Shown here: piece after piece, positions 16,429 to 24,561 of the stretch
How positions within the stretch are numbered: position 1 is the stretch's first letter
Layout of the letters: each line of letters opens with the position of its first letter
Source: Paenibacillus_AR mesotrionivorans
GTDB lineage: Bacteria > Bacillota > Bacilli > Paenibacillales > NBRC-103111
Direction of reading: 5' to 3'
DNA length: 64,000 nucleotides
Assembly: GCF_046098205.1 (NCBI RefSeq)
Contig: NZ_JBJURJ010000018.1
Span: 120,739-184,738 of the forward strand
Program-made: the position numbers and the translations under genes
The notes under the pieces: generated by a model
Database searches by the model: none
What the model saw: only the letters and a program-made list of their open reading frames with translations
What the model was told of the DNA's origin: nothing

Positions 16429-17283
16429 ATGTCTTATGTAAAACCTGACCAAGTGGTCGAAGCGATGATTCAGGCCGGCACGGCCAAATCCCTGCTGCCG
16501 GTGAAGCAGCTGCTGCTCCGGGGGTTCCTGGGCGGCGCGATTCTCGGGTTTGCCACAACCCTGGCTTTCCAGGCCACGGTCCAGACGAAAATCGGCATGG
16601 TAGGGGCGCTGGTGTTCCCCGTTGGGTTTGTGATGATCATCCTGCTGGGACTGGAGCTGGTCACCGGCAACTTCGCCCTCATTCCCGTTTCTGTGATGGA
16701 GGGGAAAGCCAAAGCCTCCGCCATGCTGCGCAACTGGAGCTGGGTGTTCGTGGGGCATGTGATCGGGGCCGCCTTTTACGGCCTGCTCTATTACATTGCC
16801 GCCACCAAGATGGGCCATGTGGGAGACGATGCGGTAGGGGCCATGATCATCAAAACCGCAGAAGCCAAAACCAATGGGTACTCGTCCTTGGGCTTCGACG
16901 GTATGATTACCGTGTTCGTCAAGGCGGTCCTGTGCAACTGGATGGTGTGTTTGGGGGCAGTGATGGCCATGACCTCCCAATCCACCGGCGGCAAAATCGC
17001 GGCTATGTGGCTGCCAATTCTCACCTTTTTCGGGCAGGGCTTCGAGCACTCCGTTGTTAATATGTTTGTCATTCCTACGGGCATGATGATGGGAGCAAAG
17101 GTCAGCTTTGCCGATTGGTGGCTGTGGAATCAGATTCCGGTTACGTTGGGCAACCTGGCGGGAGGCTTCCTGTTCACGGGCCTCGCCCTCTACCTGACGC
17201 AGAAAAAACGCGCAGCGGCTTCGGCTGTGGTGCCAGCTGCTGCGGATACACCCGCGTCCCCGTCCATAGCCAAGCACGCCTAG
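16429..17283 (+). CDS. Formate/nitrite transporter family channel (FNT, NirC/FocA-like)
   Basis: The 284-residue protein has six membrane helices and FNT signature stretches. These include LRGFLGGAILGFATTLAF, the GLELVTGNF motif and NWMVCLGAVMA; GFEHSVVNMF lies in the second half. FNT pentamers conduct small monovalent anions, and next to a nitrite reductase the likely cargo is nitrite. It follows nirA by 40 bases with an AAAAGGGGAGA ribosome site, so the two form one operon closed by a perfect terminator. The C-terminal tail beyond the last helix is short and Ala/Pro rich. Confidence 0.92.
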   Translation: MSYVKPDQVVEAMIQAGTAKSLLPVKQLLLRGFLGGAILGFATTLAFQATVQTKIGMVGALVFPVGFVMIILLGLELVTGNFALIPVSVMEGKAKASAMLRNWSWVFVGHVIGAAFYGLLYYIAATKMGHVGDDAVGAMIIKTAEAKTNGYSSLGFDGMITVFVKAVLCNWMVCLGAVMAMTSQSTGGKIAAMWLPILTFFGQGFEHSVVNMFVIPTGMMMGAKVSFADWWLWNQIPVTLGNLAGGFLFTGLALYLTQKKRAAASAVVPAAADTPASPSIAKHA

Positions 17284-17294
17284 GGTGCAAATAA

Positions 17295-17349
17295 CACAAA
17301 AGCCGCCAAACACAAGGGATTCCCTTGTGTTTGGCGGCTTTTGTGTGCT
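17295..17349 (+). terminator. Perfect 24-bp-stem terminator after the FNT gene
   Basis: Positions 17295-17318 pair without mismatch with 17322-17345 around the loop ATT, and the inner part contains GCCGCCAAACACAAGGG. The stem itself ends in TTTT on either strand, so it may stop both converging units. Confidence 0.88.
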
Positions 17350-17378
17350 GCAACTGCTTGTTCGGTGTAGCGGCGGCG

Positions 17379-17563
17379 CTAACGAATCTGGGCAACGCTA
17401 TTTGGCTGCAGCGGGGCTTTTTTGAAATCTAACGAATCCTAGACACGCTATTTTGTCCGAATGGGTGCCAAATGGCTTCCAAGCGGGCCATTAGCGTGTC
17501 TGAGATTCGTTAGATTTTCATAACACCCGTTTTTTGCGAAATAGAGTGTCTGAGATTTGTTAG
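17379..17563. repeat. 185-bp intergenic element, two forward plus two inverted 25-nt units (locus R1)
   Basis: Forward units start at 17379 and 17429, inverted units at 17489 and 17539. Each is 25 nt, begins CTAACGAATC (or its complement at the far end) and ends ACGCTATTT. The unit period is exactly 50 nt within each arm, with a 35-nt centre. The spacers are weakly complementary as well, so the whole block could fold as one long imperfect hairpin. The rest of the 348-base gene-free stretch (17284-17631) contains only the FNT terminator. Confidence 0.9.
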
Positions 17564-17631
17564 CCCACTAAGGCAAACAGACGGTCGACCAAGCAGCCAG
17601 CAGATATAGCGCCCACCCAACCAACACCGCT

Positions 17632-18063
17632 CTATGCCTCGCTGGTTCCCAGCCCTGGCTTCGGCTTCTTGTCCCCCGCAGGCTCAGCCCGATCCTGATC
17701 CTCTGCAGCCTCCTGGCTGTCGAGATACTCCTGGAGATCATCCTGCACGCTGGTATCCGAGAGCGGTACCTTGGAGCGGTGCGCCGACCGGATAATGATA
17801 TGCCCCGATACAGGAGCGGTCAGGAAAACGAAGGCAATCCCCAGGAGCAGCCGGATGCTGGATACGCCGTGTGTAAACAGAAAATAGAAAAAGGCGGCTA
17901 ACAGAATGCTCAGAATGCCCAGGGTTGCGCTTTTGGTGGAGGCGTGGGCGCGGTTGTATACATCCGGCAGGCGGAGAATGCCCAGGGAGCTGATCAGACT
18001 CATCAGGGTTCCGGTAATGACCAGGACGGAGACGACAATTTCAATGATCGTTGTTGCGTTCAA
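17632..18063 (-). CDS. mrpG: Na+/H+ antiporter subunit G
   Basis: This 143-residue MnhG/PhaG family protein has three N-terminal membrane helices (IIEIVVSVLVITGTLMSLISSLGILRLPD) with the conserved GILRLPDVYNRAHASTKSATLG motif in the first 50 residues. A charged C-terminal tail of about 45 residues is longer than usual. The start codon is a TTG at 18063 that lies 23 bases inside mrpF. It is the last gene of the Mrp operon. The multisubunit Mrp complex exchanges Na+ for H+ in alkali and salt adaptation. Confidence 0.9.
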   Translation of the reverse strand: MNATTIIEIVVSVLVITGTLMSLISSLGILRLPDVYNRAHASTKSATLGILSILLAAFFYFLFTHGVSSIRLLLGIAFVFLTAPVSGHIIIRSAHRSKVPLSDTSVQDDLQEYLDSQEAAEDQDRAEPAGDKKPKPGLGTSEA

Positions 18064-18325
18064 TAACAGTCCCGCCTTCCATATATTTGCTCAGAGCAAT
18101 GGTGCTCAGGAATGCTAATATGCCGATAAGCAGAATTGCTTCCAGATACGCGTGGGAGTTCAGCATGATGGAAAGAACGGCGATGATACCAATGACGATG
18201 TATCCCATCGTATCGAGAGCCAAGATCCTGTCGTGCATGGAAGGGCCAACAATGACCCGGTATAAAGCCACCACAAGAGAGATGGACAGCAGGAACATGG
18301 ACAAAAGCATCACGTTATCAAACAT
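18041..18325 (-). CDS. mrpF: Na+/H+ antiporter subunit F
   Basis: The 94-residue MnhF/PhaF family protein has three helices and the conserved VIVGPSMHDRILALDTMGYIVIG block. Its start overlaps the mrpE stop by one base (TAATG), so it is translationally coupled. In Bacillus MrpF has also been linked to bile-salt and Na+ efflux. Confidence 0.93.
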   Translation of the reverse strand: MFDNVMLLSMFLLSISLVVALYRVIVGPSMHDRILALDTMGYIVIGIIAVLSIMLNSHAYLEAILLIGILAFLSTIALSKYMEGGTVIERNNDH

Positions 18326-18810
18326 TACCGCATCACCTCAATAATGGCATTTTCGAACTTGCGCATGGTTCTGGTTATATTATTCCGGTAGTCCTTGGCA
18401 TCCATAGCATGGATAAACATAACACCCGCCTTGGGGTCGATCTCCATAATGACGGAGCCCGGCGTCAGGGTGACCAATGCGGACAGGAGAGTAATTTCGA
18501 ATTCCGTCTTGAGAATGGTCTCCGAGCGGAAGATCCCCGGCTGTATATTCAGCTTCGGCCGCGTCACCTGCAGGGCCACCACCCAGGTGGATTTGAAGAG
18601 CTCCACAATGAACAATCCGATCAGCTTGGCGATGGAGATCGCCTTTTTGCCGTAGAAGGACTCGGGGAAGAACCGCCGCATCAGGAAAATAATGATGAAG
18701 CCGATGGTGTAGCCAATGCCGAACACCACCACATTCCAGGATTCGTTAAGCAGCATATACACAAAAGCGATCAGCAGGTTGAGTAAAAGTTGAGTCGTTA
18801 TGTTCATCAC
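18325..18810 (-). CDS. mrpE: Na+/H+ antiporter subunit E
   Basis: This 161-residue MnhE/PhaE family protein has two or three N-terminal helices (QLLLNLLIAFVYMLLNESW), then a cytoplasmic domain with TRPKLNIQPGIFR and the typical LSALVTLTPGSVIMEI. A start two codons in, at the ATG after the GTG/ATG pair, is equally possible. It follows mrpD by 36 bases in the operon. MrpE supports assembly and efficient antiport. Confidence 0.92.
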   Translation of the reverse strand: MMNITTQLLLNLLIAFVYMLLNESWNVVVFGIGYTIGFIIIFLMRRFFPESFYGKKAISIAKLIGLFIVELFKSTWVVALQVTRPKLNIQPGIFRSETILKTEFEITLLSALVTLTPGSVIMEIDPKAGVMFIHAMDAKDYRNNITRTMRKFENAIIEVMR

Positions 18811-18846
18811 GTCCTTTACCGTTTAGGAGCTATTCCGCTGAAGAAC

Positions 18847-20331
18847 TCAGGTGCCCCGCTTGAAAACAGCGTCGATATAAATGGAGGGATTCATAACCGT
18901 CTCGACGGCTTGCTCCACATAAGAAAGCACCCATTCGGCCCGCAGGCCCATCACCACAATAAGCGTCACCAGGATGATGCCGGGCAATAAGGCGCTGTTG
19001 CCGGTTTCCTTCTGATCCCCCTCGCTCATGAGCGTTTCTCCCCAGAAGCTGTGAATGAAGATCTTCACAACGGAGTAGAGCACCATCAGACTGGTCAGAA
19101 TCGCTACAACCGACATGGCCAGATGTCCTCCGGACACCCCGCCCTTCAAGATCAGCACCTTGCCGACAAAGCCGCTTAACGGGGGAACACCGGCAAGAGC
19201 CAGAGCCGCAATAAAGAACAGCCAGCCCAGAATGGGGCGGAAGAGCAGGAGGCCGCTGAAATTCTTTAATTTATCCGAGCCGAAGATGGAGATGATCGCT
19301 CCGCCCAGGATGAAGATCAGCCCCTTGGCCAGCATATCGTGGATCAGATAGAAGATGGCGCCGGTCATGGAGTCCGTGGTCGCCACTCCAACCCCGAAGA
19401 GGATGAAGCCCACAGCCACAACCACGTTGTAGGCAAGAATTTTTTTGATTTCCCAATGAAAGATGGCGCCTAGTGCACCCAATATCATCGTCAGCACCGA
19501 CATATAGAGAATCGCCGTATGGGTAATCTCCGGCTTATGGTAGAACAGCAGCGTGAATGTGCGGATAATAGCATAAATGCCGACCTTGGTCAGCAGTGCT
19601 GCGAACAGCGCCGAAACGGCAGGGGGAGGTGCGCTGTATGAGCCGGGCAGCCAGAAAAATAGCAGCAGGCCTGATTTGAGGCCGAATACGGCCAGGAACA
19701 GGAAGCTGACCGTGGTCAGCAGGCCGTCTTGTCCGATGGCCGCAATACGTTCGGACAGATGGGCCATATTCAGCGTCCCCGTAATGGAGTACAGGTAGGC
19801 GATGGAAACGACGAACAGGGTGGAGGATACCACATTGATGATGACATATTTGATGGATTCCCGGAGCTGGAGCCGTTTGCCGCCCAAGGACAGCAGGACA
19901 TATGAGGAAATCAGCATAACTTCGAAAAAAACGAACAGGTTGAAGATATCCCCGGTCAAAAAGGAGCCGTTCACGCCGCACAGCAGGATGAGGATAAACG
20001 GATAAATATAATGAAGCTTGTGCTCATGGGAGATGGAGCCGAAGGTATACAGCGCGCACATCAGACTAACGGTAGTGGCGGTAAGGACAAGCAGGGAGGA
20101 CAGCATATCTCCCACAAGATTGATGCCGTAAGGCGCCTCCCAGCCTCCCACATCCAGGACAAGGATGCCTTGGGTGGAGACGCGGTGGATGAGGAAGATG
20201 GACACCCCGATGGTCAGGACCATGGCGATGACGGTCAGCACCTGCTGCAAACGGACGCGGCGGCGGAAGAAGATCATGGTCATGCCCGTGAGAAGGGGAA
20301 TGATGATCGGCAGAATTAAAACATTAGTCAT
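18847..20331 (-). CDS. mrpD: Na+/H+ antiporter subunit D
   Basis: This 494-residue protein is related to the NuoM/NuoN proton-translocating subunits of complex I. It has about 14 helices, with the conserved Glu in FVFFEVMLISSYVLLSLGG and a Lys in the FGLKSGLLLFFWLPGSYSAPPPAVSALFA region (seen as separate conserved segments). MrpD is one of the two ion-pumping subunits of the complex. Its start overlaps mrpC by 8 bases. Confidence 0.95.
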   Translation of the reverse strand: MTNVLILPIIIPLLTGMTMIFFRRRVRLQQVLTVIAMVLTIGVSIFLIHRVSTQGILVLDVGGWEAPYGINLVGDMLSSLLVLTATTVSLMCALYTFGSISHEHKLHYIYPFILILLCGVNGSFLTGDIFNLFVFFEVMLISSYVLLSLGGKRLQLRESIKYVIINVVSSTLFVVSIAYLYSITGTLNMAHLSERIAAIGQDGLLTTVSFLFLAVFGLKSGLLLFFWLPGSYSAPPPAVSALFAALLTKVGIYAIIRTFTLLFYHKPEITHTAILYMSVLTMILGALGAIFHWEIKKILAYNVVVAVGFILFGVGVATTDSMTGAIFYLIHDMLAKGLIFILGGAIISIFGSDKLKNFSGLLLFRPILGWLFFIAALALAGVPPLSGFVGKVLILKGGVSGGHLAMSVVAILTSLMVLYSVVKIFIHSFWGETLMSEGDQKETGNSALLPGIILVTLIVVMGLRAEWVLSYVEQAVETVMNPSIYIDAVFKRGT

Positions 20332-20662
20332 GCATGCTACCTCTCAATTGCTTCAAATTGTCAGTGCCCAGCTCCACATATGTGCGGTAGCCCAGCACCA
20401 GAAGAAATGCAGTCAAGGCAAAGCTGATGACAATGGAGGTAAGAATCAGCGCATGGGGCACAGGATCGGTGTAGCTGGAAGCCCCTTCCCCCAAAAGAGG
20501 TGCAGCGCCCTTCTTCAATCCGTTGATGGCCATCAGCATAAGATGGGTGGCATGGGAGAAGACCGTGATGCCCAGGATGATCCGCAGCAGGTTTTTGTTC
20601 AGGATCAGATAGGTTCCGACGGTAAACAGGATACCGGAAATAATGATGATGAACGTCTCCAT
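20324..20662 (-). CDS. mrpC: Na+/H+ antiporter subunit C
   Basis: This 112-residue NuoK-like protein has three helices with GTYLILNKNLLRIILGI in the first third and DPVPHALILTSIVI in the third. Both are diagnostic of MnhC/MrpC. Its ATG overlaps the mrpB stop by one base. It forms part of the membrane core of the antiporter. Confidence 0.95.
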   Translation of the reverse strand: METFIIIISGILFTVGTYLILNKNLLRIILGITVFSHATHLMLMAINGLKKGAAPLLGEGASSYTDPVPHALILTSIVISFALTAFLLVLGYRTYVELGTDNLKQLRGSMHD

Positions 20663-21093
20663 TATTTTTTGTCCTCGCTTATACTCGTGATTATCGTCAT
20701 GGTGGTTCCGACAACGGTCATGTATACCCCCAGGTCAAAGGCGAGAGCAGAAGCAATCTCCGTTTTGCCGAGAAGCGGAAGATTCACATAGGTAAAGGAT
20801 TGGAACAGGAAGGGCAGATCCAGCAGCATGGAAACCGTGCCGGTCAGCACGGAGGTAATCACTCCCGCGGCGGCAATCCGATTGAACGGGAACGGAATGA
20901 TGTCCCGCACAGACTGAAGGTCGAAGGCCAGATATAGCAATACCAGCGCTGAAGAGGTAATGAGCCCTCCGATGAAGCCGCCACCCGGATCATGATGCCC
21001 TGCGAACAGAATGTACACGGAGAAGATCAAGATGATGAAGACCAATATTTTGGCGGCCACCTGAAGAAAGACATCCGTGAATTTTAATTTCAT
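20662..21093 (-). CDS. mrpB: Na+/H+ antiporter subunit B
   Basis: This 143-residue MnhB-domain protein has four helices and the signature FAGHHDPGGGFIGGLITSSA near residues 30-50. The start overlaps mrpA by 4 bases. The length matches the stand-alone MrpB of group 1 Mrp systems (in group 2 systems A and B are fused). Confidence 0.95.
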   Translation of the reverse strand: MKLKFTDVFLQVAAKILVFIILIFSVYILFAGHHDPGGGFIGGLITSSALVLLYLAFDLQSVRDIIPFPFNRIAAAGVITSVLTGTVSMLLDLPFLFQSFTYVNLPLLGKTEIASALAFDLGVYMTVVGTTMTIITSISEDKK

Positions 21094-23483
21094 GGCTGTT
21101 TCCTCCCTGCCTGGCGAAGTTTAATCATGGTGAAGATGCCGATTCCCGCTGTGAAAAGAACAACACTTTCCAGCATCGTATCGAAGCCGCGGAAGTCCAC
21201 CAGAATGGCGTTGACCATATTCTTGGCACCGGCAAGCTTGTAGGAATCCTTATAGAACTCGGCAATGGACTCGAACATATGATGGCTTTGCGTGGAAAGC
21301 CCGATTAAGGTCAGGGTTGTGCCTACGCCAACCGCAATAAGAGCGTTGGACAAGCGGAATTTCATCGGTGTAATATACTTGCTGACCCGGGGCAGAAAGT
21401 AGAAGCACAGCAGGAACAGGGTGGTCGAGATGGTTTCCACAACAAGCTGTGTCAGAGCCAAATCAGGAGCCCGGAAGATGATGAAGAACAGGGACACGAT
21501 ATATCCAATGACACTGACGGCAATAATGGAGATCAGCCTTGATTTGGTGAACACCATGTGGATTGCTGCCGCAACTGTGGTAAAGCCGAGTAAATATTCA
21601 TACGTCTGGATGGGTGCATTGCCTGACAGATCCAGACTCCATGCGTCCTGCAGAAAGAAGGAGCCTCCCGCCATGACAATGATGAACACAAACAGATAGG
21701 ATAAATAATGGGTGGTAGAGCCGGTGATATAGAAGCCGGTAATTTTGCCGGCCAGACGCTCCATTCCGGTGATCCCGTTGTCATAAACCCGGTTAAGACT
21801 GAACCTCAAGGGGATGCTGTCGTAAACATCCGTAAACTTGGTAATATACCGGTACATAACAGTGCCCAACAGGATAATGCCCAAGGTCATGAAAATCTCT
21901 GTATTAAAGCCGTGCCAAGCGGAAATATGTACATGCCATTCCGCTCCATTGGCGAAGACCTGCGGCAGAATTGCTTTTACCGTAGGCTCCAATAGGGAGG
22001 ACGCGATCATATTCGGAAAGAAGAACAGAATCAGGACGAAGGCCGCCAGAATCATGGGCGAGATGAGCATACCCAGAGGAGCCTCGTGGGGGATGCGTTC
22101 CCCCGCTTTGGGCTGATGAGGGCCCATAAACACCTTGAAGATCAGGATCATACAATACACAAAGGTCAAAACGCTTGCCAGCCAGGCAATGATCGGTATG
22201 AAGATAAACGCGCTGTTCATGGTGCGCGAGGCGGTCAATACACCGGTGAAGAACATTTCCTTACTTAGGAAACCGCCGAAGGGAGGGAGGCCTGCCATGG
22301 AGAATGCGCCAATCATGGTCAGGGTGAAGGAAACAGGCATCACATGAATCAGTCCGCTTAAGCGGCGTATATCCCGTGTCCCTGTTTCGTGGTCAAGAAT
22401 ACCGATCATCATAAACAGACAGCCCTTGAAGATAGAGTGGTTGATCAGATGGAACACACCTGCCAGAACAGCACCGGCAAACAATAGGGAGCTGTCGCCG
22501 TATTGGCTGTTAAGAGCGATGGAGCCGATGCCGAACAAGCACATAATCAGACCGATTTGGCTGATGGTGGAGAAAGCGAGCAGCGCCTTCAGGTCGCTTT
22601 GGCGGATGGCCTTCATAGAGCCGATCAAGAGAGTAATCAGTCCTACCAGGGTAATGGTCCAGAACCATTCCATATGTCCACCGAAGATAGGTGTCAGACG
22701 GGCCACCAGATAGACTCCTGCCTTAACCATTGTTGCGGAGTGCAGATAGGCGCTGATAGGAGTAGGAGCCTCCATGGCATCAGGCAGCCAGATGTGGAAC
22801 GGGAATTGGGCCGATTTCGTGAAGGCGCCGAGCAGGATGAAAAACATGGCCGGGAGGAAATACGGGTGCTGCGCCAATTGATCGCTTAAGGCAATCAGCT
22901 CACGGATGCTGAGCGTACCGCCGGCGGAGGATAGGATGATGAAGCCGAGGAGCATAAAGAAGCCGCCGGTCATGGTGATGAACATGGATTTTTGGGCCCC
23001 GTAGCGCGATCTTTTGCGGTGGTACCAAAAGGCGATAAGCAGGAAGGAGGAAACGCTGGTCAGCTCCCAAAACGCATACAGGGTCAAGAGATTATCGGAG
23101 AGCACGGAGCCTAACATCGCTCCCATAAACAGCATCAGATACGCATAAAACAGATGCAGCTTCTCCCGGGTTTTGGACATATAGAAGATGGAGTAGAACA
23201 CCACCAGAGCGCCGATCCCCGTTATCAGCAGAGCAAAAAGCAGGGAGAGACTATCGAGATAAACGGAGAAATCAATACCTAAAGACGGAATCCATGAAAC
23301 CGTGTACAGCAGAGGCTCGAGAGGTTGGCTGGAGGAATAGAAGCCTGCAAAAAAGATGAGCAGCGCCACAGGAACCGCCATAACGAACCAACCGGTATGT
23401 ATGCGGTGCGCATATTTAGCCAAAAGGGGGATGAGAGGGACAGAAAAAAAAGGGATCAGAATCGCGATATGCAGTAAGTTCAA
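21090..23483 (-). CDS. mrpA: Na+/H+ antiporter subunit A
   Basis: This 797-residue protein is close to the family length of about 800. Its NuoL-like N-terminal two thirds contain YAFWELTSVSSFLLIAFWYH with the conserved Glu and PLPFHIWLPDAMEAPTPISA-type sequence (here FPFHIWLPDAMEAPTPISA). The C-terminal MbhD/MbhE-like part carries FRAPDLALTQLVVETIST. It is the first gene of the seven-gene operon. The start is a TTG at 23483 with AAGGAG spaced 10 bases upstream. With MrpD it carries the ion pathway for Na+/H+ exchange. Confidence 0.95.
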   Translation of the reverse strand: MNLLHIAILIPFFSVPLIPLLAKYAHRIHTGWFVMAVPVALLIFFAGFYSSSQPLEPLLYTVSWIPSLGIDFSVYLDSLSLLFALLITGIGALVVFYSIFYMSKTREKLHLFYAYLMLFMGAMLGSVLSDNLLTLYAFWELTSVSSFLLIAFWYHRKRSRYGAQKSMFITMTGGFFMLLGFIILSSAGGTLSIRELIALSDQLAQHPYFLPAMFFILLGAFTKSAQFPFHIWLPDAMEAPTPISAYLHSATMVKAGVYLVARLTPIFGGHMEWFWTITLVGLITLLIGSMKAIRQSDLKALLAFSTISQIGLIMCLFGIGSIALNSQYGDSSLLFAGAVLAGVFHLINHSIFKGCLFMMIGILDHETGTRDIRRLSGLIHVMPVSFTLTMIGAFSMAGLPPFGGFLSKEMFFTGVLTASRTMNSAFIFIPIIAWLASVLTFVYCMILIFKVFMGPHQPKAGERIPHEAPLGMLISPMILAAFVLILFFFPNMIASSLLEPTVKAILPQVFANGAEWHVHISAWHGFNTEIFMTLGIILLGTVMYRYITKFTDVYDSIPLRFSLNRVYDNGITGMERLAGKITGFYITGSTTHYLSYLFVFIIVMAGGSFFLQDAWSLDLSGNAPIQTYEYLLGFTTVAAAIHMVFTKSRLISIIAVSVIGYIVSLFFIIFRAPDLALTQLVVETISTTLFLLCFYFLPRVSKYITPMKFRLSNALIAVGVGTTLTLIGLSTQSHHMFESIAEFYKDSYKLAGAKNMVNAILVDFRGFDTMLESVVLFTAGIGIFTMIKLRQAGRKQP

Positions 23484-23504
23484 CTATAAGCCGCTCCTTA
23501 TTCT

Positions 23505-23603
23505 TTAAGTTTTGTTGTAAAGGGTGGGGGTGGCAGTTTCGCAAGAACATAACCGATTTTTTGATGAAGGTTCTCCTACCGGAATCAAGCGTTTGGGCAG
23601 CAT
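23505..23603 (-). CDS. Possible 32-codon leader ORF ahead of mrpA
   Basis: An ATG at 23603 is preceded by AAAGGAGA with a 9-base gap and opens a frame of 32 codons (MLPKRLIPVGEPSSKNRLCS...). It stops 21 bases before the mrpA start codon. It lies wholly in the predicted mrp leader transcript. The peptide resembles nothing I recognise. The good ribosome site argues for translation, but short frames with decent ribosome sites also arise by chance. Confidence 0.35.
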   Translation of the reverse strand: MLPKRLIPVGEPSSKNRLCSCETATPTLYNKT

Positions 23604-23668
23604 GGGTCTACGTCTCCTTTAGTATGGCCATATTTAATCCTATTACGTATTGATGGATTGTAGGAATA

Positions 23669-23714
23669 ATTATACCCTATGCGAGTTGACACCATCAAAC
23701 TTTATGTGTAGTCT
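23669..23714. promoter_or_regulatory. Overlapping divergent promoters for mrp operon and KdpD-like gene
   Basis: Plus strand: TTGACA (23686-23691), 17 bases, TAGTCT (23709-23714). Minus strand: TTGATG (complement of 23693-23698), 18 bases, TATAAT (complement of 23669-23674). The two promoters physically overlap, so RNA polymerase can probably occupy only one at a time. Confidence 0.65.
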
Positions 23715-23748
23715 AGTGCTATCTTTAGGCAGAGGTGAATGAAAAACC

Positions 23749-24402
23749 ATGAAGACTGGAAGTATGGATGAATGCATACTTGTCTGTGTTTATTATGGAC
23801 CGAACGGCGAACGGCTTATCCGCAGAGGCGGTAAAATTGCCAAAATGCTGAATTGTCCGCTGTATGTGTTAACCGTTGACCGGCAACCCGAAGACGAGTG
23901 GGATATCGAAAAAAGCCACTATATTTCGGCATGGAAAAAGATTGCCGATGAGCTCGGGGCGGAGGAGTTCATTGTGAAATACAATGAAAAACGCCCTGTG
24001 GCCAAAGTGATTACTGAGGTAGCCAAGCAAAAAAATGTGACGCAGATCGTATTGGGACAGACAGCCCAAAGCAGGTGGGAGGAAATCACGAAGGGCTCCA
24101 TTGTAAACCTGCTGCTGCATGACATCTCCTTCGTTGATCTTCACATTGTGTCTGTGTCCCGTGAGCTGAACGTTCAGGAGGGCTTCTACGAAACAGGAGT
24201 CCGCGCCTATCTGAAGGAGGGGCCTGAAGGCTTCCGGCTCTGCTTCAACCACACTCATCTCGACAAGTATGAAGGTATTTTCTATAAAGAGGTTGGGACG
24301 GACTTCAACAACGGAATTTTTAAATTCCTGCTGGACAACGAAACCATCGAGGTCCGTGTAGTGGACGATTATGTAAAGGATATTAACGACCGGGTCAATT
24401 AA
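23749..24402 (+). CDS. Orphan KdpD-type universal stress domain protein
   Basis: This 217-residue soluble protein has residues 8-135 matching the universal-stress domain embedded in KdpD potassium sensors: ILVCVYYGPNGERLIRRGGKIA, ADELGAEEF, VAKQKNVTQIVLGQTAQSRWEE, then GSIVNLLLHDI and VDLHIVS. The remaining 80 residues have no motif I recognise. There is no histidine kinase or kdpABC nearby. It is divergent from the Mrp antiporter operon with overlapping promoters, which suggests a shared role in K+/Na+ homeostasis. In KdpD this domain is linked to nucleotide or c-di-AMP sensing. A role as a stand-alone cation-stress sensor is an inference. Confidence 0.75.
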   Translation: MKTGSMDECILVCVYYGPNGERLIRRGGKIAKMLNCPLYVLTVDRQPEDEWDIEKSHYISAWKKIADELGAEEFIVKYNEKRPVAKVITEVAKQKNVTQIVLGQTAQSRWEEITKGSIVNLLLHDISFVDLHIVSVSRELNVQEGFYETGVRAYLKEGPEGFRLCFNHTHLDKYEGIFYKEVGTDFNNGIFKFLLDNETIEVRVVDDYVKDINDRVN

Positions 24403-24442
24403 TGCGGAAGCGGCTTCCGGCAGACAACAGCGATTATAGGGG

Positions 24443-24465
24443 GACATGGTCTACCATGTCTTCTT
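24443..24465 (+). terminator. Terminator after the KdpD-like gene
   Basis: GACATGG (24443-24449) pairs with CCATGTC (24454-24460) around TCTA, and TTCTT follows. Confidence 0.7.
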
Positions 24466-24561
24466 ATTCGTCCAGGAAAGTGAGTTTGCGTTGACTGCAG
24501 TGTTTTTTTTGCAAACGCTTTCCGATCTGGTGGGGACGTATCTGCCATAAGAGGGGATCCG

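Noticed and set aside
17379..17563. CRISPR array, because units recur every 50 nt
   Set aside because: Only two copies per orientation, units are imperfect and inverted, and no cas genes are present.
23484..23700. c-di-AMP (ydaO) riboswitch before mrpA
   Set aside because: The leader lacks the conserved ydaO core and is too short; only a small ORF is visible.
24475..24523. Hairpin GGAAAG...GTTTGC / GCAAAC...CTTTCC before the APH-like gene
   Set aside because: The T-run lies in the loop, not after the stem, and no alternative pairing was found; probably incidental.
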